64,000 nucleotides of DNA from Delphinella strobiligena (Eukaryota > Ascomycota > Dothideomycetes > Dothideales > Dothioraceae), in NCBI GenBank assembly GCA_009982845.1, contig JAADKB010000001.1:1984001-2048000 (forward strand), given 5' to 3'. The notes below the pieces were generated by a model. It did no database searches. It was not told the DNA's origin and worked only from the letters and a program-made list of their open reading frames with translations. Shown here in pieces: positions 23,844-33,907 of this stretch (its first letter is position 1; each line of letters starts with the position of its first letter). Position numbers and translations under genes: made by a program.

Positions 23844-26542
23844 CTTGCACAACCCAATCAAGCGCGTTTAGAGTTGGCCACGCCGCAACGGAAAGGTGAA
23901 CAATGATACGCACAAATTAGAACAGTCAGAAGGAGGAAGTATGGGTAATAAATAGGCACAGCAATAATGATAAATTCTCCCTGTTGGGCGCGGCTATTTG
24001 TTATAAAGTCGTGAAAGTGTCGCTTACAAGCGGAGCAATATAGACTTTTGGGTTTTCAGCTGCGAGAAAATCAACTAAATATATAGAAGAGCAGTTCGGC
24101 CTACGGCACGTCGCTCGATTGTACGGTGTGCCTTATTTATGAGCTCGGCTCAAGTAGTGGAGCTCTGCGAATCGTAAATGTGGGAGTGCGTGGTCTGATC
24201 ACTCGGTGAGAGCATTTTATGCATCTTCGCTCACATATGGTCTCTTTATCATGGTTCAGGAAGTTTCTCGCGGCTTCTGACGTGCATACTGCGTTTCAAG
24301 ATCAAGACGATAATGAGATTTTCCTACTTCGAACGTCACCTTCTCGAAAAGCTAACTCGGTCAGGAAGCGGAAGCATCCCCCGCCCCACAAACATTGGCC
24401 ATGACAAGACCCCTGCGCGAGCCCTAAAGTTTGTTCGAACTTATAGAAAATACGAGCCAAGTGAAATGCCGAGACACTGAGAGAAAAGAAAAAGGCCACG
24501 CTTCATGCCAAGCACCAGAAAATTCTTGAAGCGAAATGGGTAGAAGGTGGCCGGATAGGAAACGGAGGTCGTGCCAAGGTACCAGAAGTCGTAGGACGTA
24601 GCCAAGCTGCTCAGTAGAGATGAAATATAGGTGCGTGCCTGTCACTATCGGGCAAGCGAGAGTCACATACTCTAGCATATTAAAAGCAGGTCGTCGATAT
24701 AGAGTTATGGAACCTCCCCAATAATCATCGCGGGAACAGGAAACACGACGTCACTCCATCGAGCTAATCCTTTAACACTTGCGAAGGGCATGAAGTCTAG
24801 ATGGTCGACGATGCCGATGCTGGAGCTAGTGTGGGGAAAATATCGACGAGGGCGGGTATTTGTAGAGACAACCTAGCCAGTGCTCTCGAGAGTGGTCGCT
24901 GTCGTATTCGCTCCCGACCATGGCTCTTGGCTGTGGATCTGCTCACCGTACTTGTATGTCCCCATGTCCTGTTCTAGAAGGGTGGAGGGTATATCGACCT
25001 TCACCAGGTGGGACAAGATAAACGTACTCACAGATGGTACCTTTTAGCGTTTCTTCGGTAATCCCTGGAGCTTTGCTTATTGCTATTTTTGCCACTCTTC
25101 TTTGACAGACTTTACATATGCCGTGCACTCCTTGATGATGTCTCAGTCTTTCTTATTCAGCTTGTTCAGCTTGACATGTATCTTGAAGAGCAGCCCTCTC
25201 TCGTTCCTCGTGCGCCGGCGAGTCCTCGAGTGGCCTGTCCGTGTACCTCCAAGATCGCCTGGGTCAACAGGTTGCCACGAAAGGTCGCATTCGTCGAGCA
25301 AGTTTAGATACCTGCTAATGCGCTAGACATCGTCGGATACGTGAGATACGAGCCACTGATGACTTAAGTTGTTAGGAAAACGCCACATGAAAGCCAGCTG
25401 CGCAAATGGTGCATGTCGTCAGCCGTAGGTGGGAAAGACGGCGTGTGAATTGTCAACCTCACCTCCTGGCTTTGAGTCATGACTCTCCGAATGTATGATC
25501 AAGGATCTTCAATGAAGTCGCATAAGTGCCAAAAGCCAGAACGTTGTAAAGGTCAAGCTTAGCGTCTTCTTCACGCAAAGATGGCGCTAGCCAGCAGAGA
25601 AATACTGTATATTGATGTGGTCGTAGAGGACTAATATGAGGAGCAATGGAAGGACCTCTTCGCAAGATATTGCAGGCTGTGACGGAGCTGTGATGTTACC
25701 CAAGAGCAAAACAACATTCGTTGGATGTACCGCTGCAAGAAGACAGGACAAGTATCTTCCGATCTACTACGCTCAGCTGGTCCAAAGGCTGATGAAGAGA
25801 TACCAAGCATGGTATTGCTGGACTTAGATGAGATCTGAAGAAACTCAAGTATTATGATCCTAGTCACGTAGGGGTAATGTTGTGGTTTGTAACAATTTGG
25901 CGCAAGCGTGCCTTCCATTTGATGATGTCGTGATCCCAGACCGACAAAGAGCCAGGGAACGGACAGGTCAACGAAACATTGCAGCGCCTGGAGGACGGTG
26001 TCTATTCCTACAGAGTCCTTCGTCCATTCTCACTCAGCGTCAGCAGCAGCTGCTGCTAAAGGCAGGCGCATGTTCCATGAGCCAACCTTCATTTCCTTCA
26101 ATCATCGACGTGGCGGCCATTCCGACTCACACTCGTTGACGTTTCGCATCACCTTCACTTTTACCTTCACTTTTTTCTTCACTTACAGATCACCCGGAAT
26201 CATTGTCAACCCAGCATCTCCTCCTATTGTATGCTTTTCACTTTTCATGAGCTCTTCTCCTACATCATTCAGCCTTTTTGATCAACGCGCTGTTCTCATC
26301 GCTGAGAACTGATTGGAAGGCCATTCTGCCCTTCTGGTGACAAACACGCGCTGTCGACCAAGTCCTCCCAAAGCTCAAGCGACGTGCCCGCCCTCTTTGA
26401 CCCCTAAACCTTGCTCACGCGACATCTCTCAAACTTCGCTCCTGAACAACGGATCCAATTGCTCATCCTCCACAAGCTTTGCACATCAAGGTGCATAATG
26501 GAGTAAACAGCGTCACCAGTTGCAACTTCCATAATTGACACC
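23844..26542. other. Gene-poor 2.7 kb stretch with decayed remnants
   Basis: GC content is like the gene regions, so it is not RIP-treated, but no intact gene can be built. Short minus-strand frames at about 25,080-25,325, 25,477-25,665 and 25,631-25,918 look protein-like in composition but are broken by stops or frame changes. The 3' part (about 26,140-26,280) is a CT-rich leader of the next gene. Confidence 0.5.
25083..25322 (-). pseudogene. Possible decayed gene fragment
   Basis: Read on the minus strand, about 80 codons give a protein-like stretch, RYLNLLDECDLSWQPVDP, an Arg-rich middle, then LLFKIHVKLNKLNKKD, a TGA, and DIIKECTAYVKSVKEEWQK before a TAG. A single TGG-to-TGA change would explain the internal stop. 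I do not recognise the family. It could instead be an exon of a gene with unseen introns. Confidence 0.3.
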
Positions 26543-28630
26543 ATGTCGAGAATTTGGAGATCCATTATCACAAACATCACAGGAGAAGGTGAGGCGTACA
26601 GCACATCAACCACGTGCGTGCCAACTCTGACATTCCCAGGCAACGCTGAAGAGCTGCAACGCGACAAGTATCGCAAGGAGCTCAGCGAATCCTGCAGAAG
26701 GTACGAAGAGCGCGTCAAAGTTACGCCCCATCATCCCTTCAATCATACACCACTCGATCGCGACACCCATCACAACATCCCCTTCACACGCCACAGCGTA
26801 AATCCCAGTATCGTAAGGCGAGAGTTAATCAATTACGATTATCTCCTCGACGCTGAAAGACTGAGGATGGAGGAGAAGGAGAAGGTAGCAAAGGCAGCGA
26901 AGGAGGTAAACAACATTTGGCGCTGCAAGCCCATTCTTCCAGACAACTCTGCCTCAAGTAAGATCCCAGAACTTTCCGGCCGAGAGTTTGATCGGGATAC
27001 AAAGGACAGAGACGTACACGTCGATGTAGGGGTCCCTCCTGGAAGTGATACCTGGTGCGGACCGAGGACCCAAGTCAAGACCTACACTCAATCTGATCTT
27101 CACCTTTCACGCTCGCAGCTCTGGGAAAAGCATTTCAGAAAGGAGCGAGATGAGAATTGCGGCGTCATCAATCGCAAGATTCCAATGACTGATGGTCATG
27201 ATGCTTCTGCTCCTGGATACATTCAGCGCGGCTTCTACCTTGGATGCGAAACGCCGTCCACTGAATCGTCAACATCAGACTGTACTGCGCCTCATGTTAG
27301 GCTTTCTTCCGCTTCTCTATCTGCAGACAACGCTAGAGACTCCTCAAACACTTCACCGCAGAGCACACGGCAGCCTTGCGACTCTGCGATAACGAGTTTT
27401 GACAATGATACCTTCAAATCTGCCAACTGCTCGGCTAGGGGCTCTGTCGAAATGAACGAAAGTGAGATGCCCGCATTCATGTCTCGTGGATGTCATGATT
27501 TGCGTGATCTAAATCGTCGTTTGCAAGACTTGAGCAACGACCAACATGGGGGCGACAGCACGAAGTCTGAGACTTTCAAGCCCGGCAAGAGAGTCGAGTT
27601 TCAATTCTTCCCATCGTACGAGGAGGGAACTCCAGAAGATACCAAGATGGAACCGCGCTCTCCATACGAGGCGCCCGTCCAGAACGACCCACCAAGCTTC
27701 ATCGCCAGAAGCATGCGCAACATCGGCAGACCTGATGACGAGAGTGTGGATGATACATCGGCTTTTTCGAAGAAGCCAATCACGCCACCTATCACTGGCA
27801 GATCCGTCATTTCTCTAAGACTGTCGCAGCCAGCCCCATCCCAATCCGAGTTTCTGAAAAGAACTCAATCCAAGCACACAATTACTGATCCAACTGCCGA
27901 ATATCGTCGTCAGCTGGAGCAAGATCGGCGACAAAAGAGCGCTGCCCATTCTGTTCATCTGCAGGAGCAAGACGACTGCGACAATGCCATTTCCTCAGAC
28001 AGTGAAGTCGATGACCTCGCCTCATATGATGCGGTGGACGATTTCGACTGGGACGCACCTCTGACACCACGCTTTGAGAAGGAGAATGAAGGTTGCCAAG
28101 AAGCAGCAGGGGCAGTGCGCCAGCCAATTGAGGCAGCGAGAAGCACCGCTGCGGACAAAGACGTCGGTGGCAAGCAGGAAGCTGCAGAAAAGAAGATCGC
28201 GGCAGCCAAGCAAGAAGCAAATATTCGCGACGCATCCAGGCAAAGACAAAAGACAGCTACAGCAGCAGAACGTGGTGGAGGAGCGCCAGCTGCACAACAT
28301 GCTTTGAGGACCGAGACATCCGGTCGACCAGGACAATGTCTTCACAGGGGCAGATCGGTTATATTTGCAGAGATGCCGCAACCTCCATCACACCGCTCCC
28401 GCCGAGAAGCGTACAGAAAAGATCTGGCATGTAGAGCGACCCATTCATCCTATCCTCCAGCTCCAATTTACGAGAAAGGCGAAGGCAGACATTCCCAAGA
28501 GGAGCTGGCACTTCAGAACAGTCGTGGACAAAGATGGGGTTGGAATTTTGTGGTTGTTGAGAATGATGCATGGACGCTTGAAGGTCTCAGAACAAACCCG
28601 AAAACACGCGAGCCCGTTATCTCGCTCTGA
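26543..28630 (+). CDS. Hypothetical disordered protein, 695 residues
   Basis: A single long exon from ATG (context GACACCATGTC) to TGA. I do not recognise a domain. The N-terminal ~60 residues and residues about 100-125 (ERLRMEEKEKVAKAAKEVNN) look helical. The middle is rich in Ser, Asp, Pro and Arg and probably disordered. Around residues 445-510 there is a charged stretch with an acidic SDSEVDDLASYDAVDDFDWD segment, followed by an Ala/Lys/Glu-rich likely coiled coil (about 530-590). No signal peptide or membrane segment. A 2.1 kb open frame in GC-balanced DNA is strong evidence for a gene, but the function is unknown. A charged scaffold or regulatory protein is only a guess. Confidence 0.7.
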   Translation: MSRIWRSIITNITGEGEAYSTSTTCVPTLTFPGNAEELQRDKYRKELSESCRRYEERVKVTPHHPFNHTPLDRDTHHNIPFTRHSVNPSIVRRELINYDYLLDAERLRMEEKEKVAKAAKEVNNIWRCKPILPDNSASSKIPELSGREFDRDTKDRDVHVDVGVPPGSDTWCGPRTQVKTYTQSDLHLSRSQLWEKHFRKERDENCGVINRKIPMTDGHDASAPGYIQRGFYLGCETPSTESSTSDCTAPHVRLSSASLSADNARDSSNTSPQSTRQPCDSAITSFDNDTFKSANCSARGSVEMNESEMPAFMSRGCHDLRDLNRRLQDLSNDQHGGDSTKSETFKPGKRVEFQFFPSYEEGTPEDTKMEPRSPYEAPVQNDPPSFIARSMRNIGRPDDESVDDTSAFSKKPITPPITGRSVISLRLSQPAPSQSEFLKRTQSKHTITDPTAEYRRQLEQDRRQKSAAHSVHLQEQDDCDNAISSDSEVDDLASYDAVDDFDWDAPLTPRFEKENEGCQEAAGAVRQPIEAARSTAADKDVGGKQEAAEKKIAAAKQEANIRDASRQRQKTATAAERGGGAPAAQHALRTETSGRPGQCLHRGRSVIFAEMPQPPSHRSRREAYRKDLACRATHSSYPPAPIYEKGEGRHSQEELALQNSRGQRWGWNFVVVENDAWTLEGLRTNPKTREPVISL

Positions 28631-29547
28631 ATCGCCAAAGTCTGATGACTATTCGAATGCTTACCGGAGGGAGGTTTGAATGAAGACGATCCAGTTTGTC
28701 TGGAAAGGTAACGTTGCCCCGTTGTCATTTCTGCGGAGGGTAGCTCCCCATTTCCAGATCGTTCTTGCACACACAAACGAACGAATTCCCCCTTACCCAT
28801 GCTACCATACCCCTCAGCGTTCACTTGCTTGTTTTATATTCATCGCCGTTTGGTGTTTCTTCACGAGTTCTCCGAGGTTGGCTATGGAAGAGGAGATGGA
28901 TGCTTGCTGCATCTTCCAAGTCTGGATGTTCCATCTAAACGGGGATGCGTGCAAGCGGAGGATATCAGTTTTTCTATGACTTGACAGCTTGATGCCTACA
29001 CTATTGCATCATCTTGGCCGAGATGGACTTGGGTGGATTTCTTATTTTGCTTGCACGAAATTGGGAAGGAACACCACGAGATACCAAGGTTGTTGCGTTC
29101 CTGGGAGTCATTATCGCGGCTTTGAGTGGGGCGGACTAAGAGCCTCTTCCCTTCGCGATCAAGCAGCAGTGTTTTCTAATAGGGCCAGCTGCCGGGCCTG
29201 TAATAATGACAATAATCGAAGTGCAGCTTATTTGCAACAATTTGTTGATTCCATGTTCGCAACTCTTTTTGAGAAATAATAAACCATGGGGTGCATGGCG
29301 TGCATGGGTCGGAAAATCTTTGGTGCACAATCCGTCACATCTGTTCGATCAATGGGGCAGGATTTGCCGGACAGCTTGGGGCATGGTGACGTATAATAAT
29401 AGGCTGCGGAAGCCGAAGTCGAGGTAGAGCTCAGAAAACATTCATGTTGCACGGTGTTGAATTTCCGTCTTCGTTGTCAAACATTCACTTCCCTAATCAC
29501 ATTTTGAGAGCAATGTCATTGCCACCTTGAAGGGAATTGGTCCGGTC
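28631..29547. other. Intergenic, Hem25 upstream region
   Basis: No coding signal beyond short chance frames. Contains the 3' flank of the orphan gene and the promoter of the mitochondrial carrier. Confidence 0.5.
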
Positions 29548-30593
29548 ATGTCAGATGGCGGCCAGAAACGCAAGTCGTCTTCCTGTAAGAATGAATTACG
29601 CGCATACCTCGTACGTCTCGAGAAGACAATGACTGATATATACGTGCTGCAGCATTCCATTTCTTAGCCGGTCTATCTTCCGGTGTAACAACCGCGTTCC
29701 TCCTTCAACCTGCAGATCTACTCAAAACGCGGGTACAGCAATCTCGAGGATCCTCACTTACAGTCGCCCTGCGCGACATCCTTAATGGCCCCAAACCTCT
29801 GCGTTCATTATGGCGTGGCACCACTCCCTCGGTCATTCGTACGGGCGCAGGTAGCGCTCTCTACTTTGGTATGCTGAACGAAATGCGTGGCTATGCCTCC
29901 CGCACAGCAGTCAAGATTACAGCCGCAAGCGATGGCATAGTCGCGGAAGGAAAGCTGAACGGCAATTCCTCGAGCAGTCTTCCCAAATTGAGTAACACGG
30001 CAAACCTAGTCACAGGCGCTTTTGCAAGAGCTAGTGCTGGCTTTGCCATGAGTCCAGTCACTGTACTTAAAGTGCGGTACGAGAGCAGCTACTACAATTA
30101 TACAAGCCTGGCTTCTGCGGCAAAGGATATAGCCAGGACTGAAGGCTTCAGAGGCTTCTTTGCTGGCTTTGGAGCTACTGCTGTCAGAGATGCGCCTTAC
30201 GCGGGTCTTTATGTTCTTTTCTACGAGCGCAGCAAGGTCAAGCTTACCGCTTTCGCCAGCTCCCTGGCTCCAGCGAAGGATACCGGACTAGGGGAGATAC
30301 AGACGCCGTCCGTGGGGACTTCTACAAGTATCAACTTTGTGTCTGGCATGGTTGCTGCTGTGTCGGCTACTGCTGTTACAAATCCCTTCGATGCCATCAA
30401 GACTCGGTTGCAGCTTATGCCCAAGAAATATTCGAACATGGTAGGTGCCGCCAAGACTATGTTGAAGGAGGAGGGAATCAGGAGTTTGTTCGATGGGCTT
30501 GGATTGAGAATGGGGAGGAAGGCTTTGAGCTCAGCGCTTGCTTGGACTGTGTACGAGGAGTTGATACGGAGGGCAGAGAACAAGCTTATTTGA
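29548..30593 (+). CDS. HEM25: Mitochondrial glycine carrier, SLC25A38/Hem25 type
   Basis: Exons 29,548-29,584 and 29,653-30,593, with a 68-nt intron (GTAAGA...CTGCAG); 325 residues. Splicing yields SSSSFHFLAGLSSGVTTAFLLQPADLLKTRVQQS, the characteristic start of this subfamily. Three carrier repeats are present with signature motifs PADLLKTRVQ, PVTVLKVRYES and PFDAIKTRLQ; the second, which lacks the usual acidic residue, is typical of SLC25A38. LWRGTTPSVIRTGAGSALYF and FRGFFAGFGATAVRDAPYAGLYV also fit. The protein sits in the inner mitochondrial membrane and imports glycine for 5-aminolevulinate synthesis, the first step of haem formation. The exon 1 ATG is chosen because it is the nearest in-frame ATG across a good intron. 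Confidence 0.93.
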
Positions 30594-31330
30594 GTGGCTT
30601 TTCATCACGCCTCTCATACTAGCATTGGTGGAGATACGGAGCGGAGCTTACTGCTCAGATAAAGGTCATGTGAGTACCAGACATACCACTCGAAGGAATG
30701 GAGTCTCAAAATCAGTTCAAAGGCTCGAAAGACGTTTCCATTTCACCTCTATGAGGCTTATTTTGCTTCGTTGTGGTCAAACCAAACACGTTTACCTCTG
30801 ATGTCTATTGTGTGAAAGGAAATCTTTCTATTCAGTCTTGATGACGACCGTTAACCATTTTGTACAAGGTTGGCAGTAGACTCTATATATCGGAGTTCTA
30901 CTTGTCCAGCAATGAGCGGCAATCTTCAAGCCTTAGCTATGCTAGTTTGTCAGTCAGGGCTGGTGCCCGGATACAGTGAGATAGCACATGGCCAGGTAAT
31001 GAAGATGACGGGAGTTATTATCTGCCGTGGTACGATCCTCTCGCAAGCATGACCGGAAACAGTAGTGCCCTGATTCCCGTTCCATCATCGGGATACCGAG
31101 GCATCGGGCTTGGCGCCGCGTGGACGCCCGATGATAAAATGTCCAACGGCCTGAACGGCGCCCCTCTGCCGCGTGGGGGAAACATTTACATTTGGATTTA
31201 CTGCCGCGGTTGGCCATGTGGAAGATGGAATTTCCTGGCGACAATTGCACAAAACTACACTACATTCGCGCGATTGGGCTGTCTGAAAAAGTGTCGTTCC
31301 ACGCCACGGCCACGCTATCTTCTGCCTACC
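30594..31330. other. Intergenic
   Basis: 3' flank of Hem25 and promoter of the thioesterase gene. Overlapping frames on both strands have no recognisable protein. Confidence 0.5.
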
Positions 31331-32362
31331 ATGGCCACGTCCTGCTACCCGGCGCTTGTTCGGAAGTCCTTCTTTAACTCCCGAGGCACTGCGAGTAGTA
31401 TATTACATGATTCCTTGCGGCCGCGCCCTCAATTTCATGATTACGCGCAGAAAAGGTGGCTATCAGTAGTTCCTGGTAATTTGCACCATCTATAAACCCG
31501 GCCGGTTACGTTTCCTTTCCACTCACACATAGCAGAAACGAATGCCGCCCATCCCAGCACCGCTATACCACTGCATACCGCCTTCCCACCCGCCCACGAC
31601 AGCAATCCACAAACTCGTCATCAACCACGTCGCTCCCGAACAATCCGATTCTTTTCCGCTACAGCCTTCATCCTCGTCTTCGGCACACTTGGTTTCAGCA
31701 TGGCGGCCGCACCAGCAGTAGACACATTGAACGGCGTCCTCGCACCTCCCACCGACGCTGAGACTCTGACGCTGTACCAACCAGCCACAAGAAAAGCAGC
31801 ACAGATAAATGAGGCAATTGTGAACTCGACTCTTGCCCGACAGTTGCGGGAGAAGGGCGAGTTCGTGGAATGCAGACCCCATCTCAAGATCCCCGAGGCA
31901 ATGCGCAGTCATAACCTGACAGGCGGCACCCTCCTAGGAGACGAAAAGATTGCCGTTCCTCCTTTGGTGTTTCTGAACGACAGCGAGAGCACACCCTCGC
32001 TCGTGCAGATCTCTTATCTCGGCCAGTCTCTCTGCGGTCATCCAGGCATGATCCATGGCGGACTCCTGGCTACTCTATTGGATGAAGGATTAGCAAGAGC
32101 ATGTTTCCCTGCGCTGCCGAATAAGGTGGGCGTCACGGCTAGCTTGACAATCAATTATCGCAAACCATGTCCCGCCGATGCCTTCATCGTGTTGAGGGCG
32201 GAGACGACAAAGGCAGAGGGCAGGAAGGCATGGGTCAAGGGATGGATTGAACTGTTGACTGAGGATGGAAGTGAGGGGGAAAGACTTGTGGAGGCTGAGG
32301 CGCTGTTCATTGAGCCTAGAGGAGCGAAGAATATGGCCAGGATCTACAGTCCCAGCAAGTGA
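31331..32362 (+). CDS. Hotdog-fold thioesterase (PaaI/THEM4-like), membrane-anchored, probably mitochondrial
   Basis: The catalytic part (from about 31,700) holds SRPHLKIPE-like ECRPHLKIPEAMRSHNLTGGTL, then HPGMIHGGLLATLLDEGLARACF, the hotdog motif with an Asp/Glu active site, and VTASLTINYRKP. It matches fungal proteins of the 4HBT superfamily that hydrolyse acyl-CoA. The open frame continues upstream of ATG 31,700 through an Arg-rich segment and a hydrophobic helix (FFSATAFILVFGTLGFS) with no in-frame ATG. I therefore propose a first exon 31,331-31,475 (ATG in TACCATGG context, Arg-rich presequence) and a 57-nt intron 31,476-31,532 (GTAATT...CATAG); phases agree and give 324 residues. Alternative: start at 31,700 without the anchor; a TATAAA inside the proposed intron keeps this open. 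Confidence 0.75.
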
Positions 32363-32939
32363 GAGTCGGGATATGTCAAGGAAGAGGAACAGGAGCTAAG
32401 AAGGCATGAGGTGGGTTGGATTTCATCACCGCACTCTCAGCATGGAGTTATGGGAGGACGGATACTTGTTTGATACACCACACAACTAGAGGCAACGGCC
32501 GCTTGCATTGTCTGCATATTACGCAGGTAGACTCCGATGCATGGCTCGGGCCGTTTCTGCATATTATGGACATTTTGACCTGCATAGAAACAGACAAGAC
32601 GTTCACTGTATATTGCTTTCTCATTTCATGATGTCGCATATAAGAAGTAAGGTTGGAGTCATTGTCACGTACTGCCTGGCCCTGTTCCATGCCACCCTTT
32701 CTTACCGTCCTTGACTTTCCATTCGCGCCAGCGGCGGTGCTACGCTAATATCAATATTGAGAATGACTGGGGTGCAGCGGCTTCTCTTTTGTCTGTGTTC
32801 TGCCCAGAAAAGAGATCATGCCGTGACCTTGAGAAGACGAGGGAGGGGTGGTCGGAACCTTGCGGAGTTTCCAACATGGAAGTTGTGATGGTTGTGCTGG
32901 TGTCGAGCGTATGGGAACCACATTTGCAATGTACTTCGC
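32363..32939. other. Intergenic between convergent thioesterase and MMS2
   Basis: 3' flanks of two convergent genes; nothing recognisable. Confidence 0.5.
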
Positions 32940-33486
32940 CTAGAAGCTCTGTCCCTCTGGTGGCTGAGGAAGCTTCTTGTGTGCTGGAGCAGCGAGATAC
33001 CTATTGAACATGTCAGTGACTATTATTGGCCTCTTGTTCTCGCCCTCTTGACCTAAGCATCACTTACTTCCTAATTTCAATCAGAACAGTCTCCATGGTA
33101 AAGTCCCTCTTCCACTGCGCAATAGCAGGCAGCTGTCTCAGATCCACCTTGCCATTGTGGCTGTCCACACAAGGGGCGTTGACCTTGCTGACAAAAGTTA
33201 CTTCGGGGGGAGTGTCGGGATAGTTTTCACCGCAGCGGATCTTGAGCGAGTAAATGCGGTTTTCGTGCACGGAATGAGGAGGTCCGAGGATGGTGCCGTT
33301 CCAGTTGGTCATGCTGATGTCGTCGCCTTCGTCAAGGCCATAGGAGCAGGCTTCTGTGGGGATATTAGTCGGGGCTTATTTGGAGAGAGTATACAGATGA
33401 GAGAGATGGTTACCAGCTCCGAGACCCTTCTCGCCCTTCTCTAGCTCTTCCAGCAGGCGGAAGTTGCGTGGGACTTTAGCGCCCAT
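32940..33486 (-). CDS. MMS2: Ubiquitin-conjugating enzyme variant Mms2
   Basis: Three exons: 33,414-33,486, 33,068-33,353 and 32,940-33,000; introns of 60 nt (GTAACC...CCACAG) and 67 nt (GTAAGT...CAATAG). The product is 139 residues, the family's usual size, starting MGAKVPRNFRLLEELEKGEKG and ending LPQPPEGQSF. The UBC fold is complete (MTNWNGTILGPPHSVHENRIY, NYPDTPPEVTFVSKVN), but the catalytic Cys position of active E2 enzymes is not conserved, as in all UEV proteins. Mms2 pairs with Ubc13 to make K63-linked ubiquitin chains, for example on PCNA in error-free DNA damage tolerance. It shares a 421-bp divergent intergenic region with MON2. Confidence 0.95.
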
Positions 33487-33907
33487 ATTGTGAAATGTGA
33501 GAGTCTTCTTTGTTACACTGATGCTGACGTCTTGTGATCTGGACAAGCTCGGACAATACACTTGCGCAATAGGTGTAGATACAAGAGTGGAACCAAAGTA
33601 AGGTATGTCTAATCAGCACATGGCAGTGAATAAACGAACGATCCTTAGTGGATTACCCTTTCATTGTTTAAGGCGTCGGTGAACGAGTGGTGTTTGGCGG
33701 GGCACTCTCCACTCTTTGGTTTGCTCACTACGCAAACGTGCCACTAGAGCCTCTCACGCCTCTCATCCCTGCCGACCACCTGGTCTACTTGTCCTTTCAG
33801 ATGTTGCAATAAAACAATTGAATACCTTGATACTTTTGCTGATATCAAGACTCGCACGAGAGAATGGCTAGCCTCTGAAATGCTCACTTCCCTCGATTTT
33901 GTAAAAT
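33487..33907. promoter_or_regulatory. Shared divergent promoter region, MMS2 / MON2
   Basis: 421 bp between the start codons of two divergently transcribed genes, holding both promoters and leaders. No specific factor site is claimed. Confidence 0.5.

Noticed and set aside
31542..31699. ATG 31,542 as start of the thioesterase
   Set aside because: It is out of frame with the hotdog domain and its frame stops at about 31,725; no GT donor between allows a frame correction.
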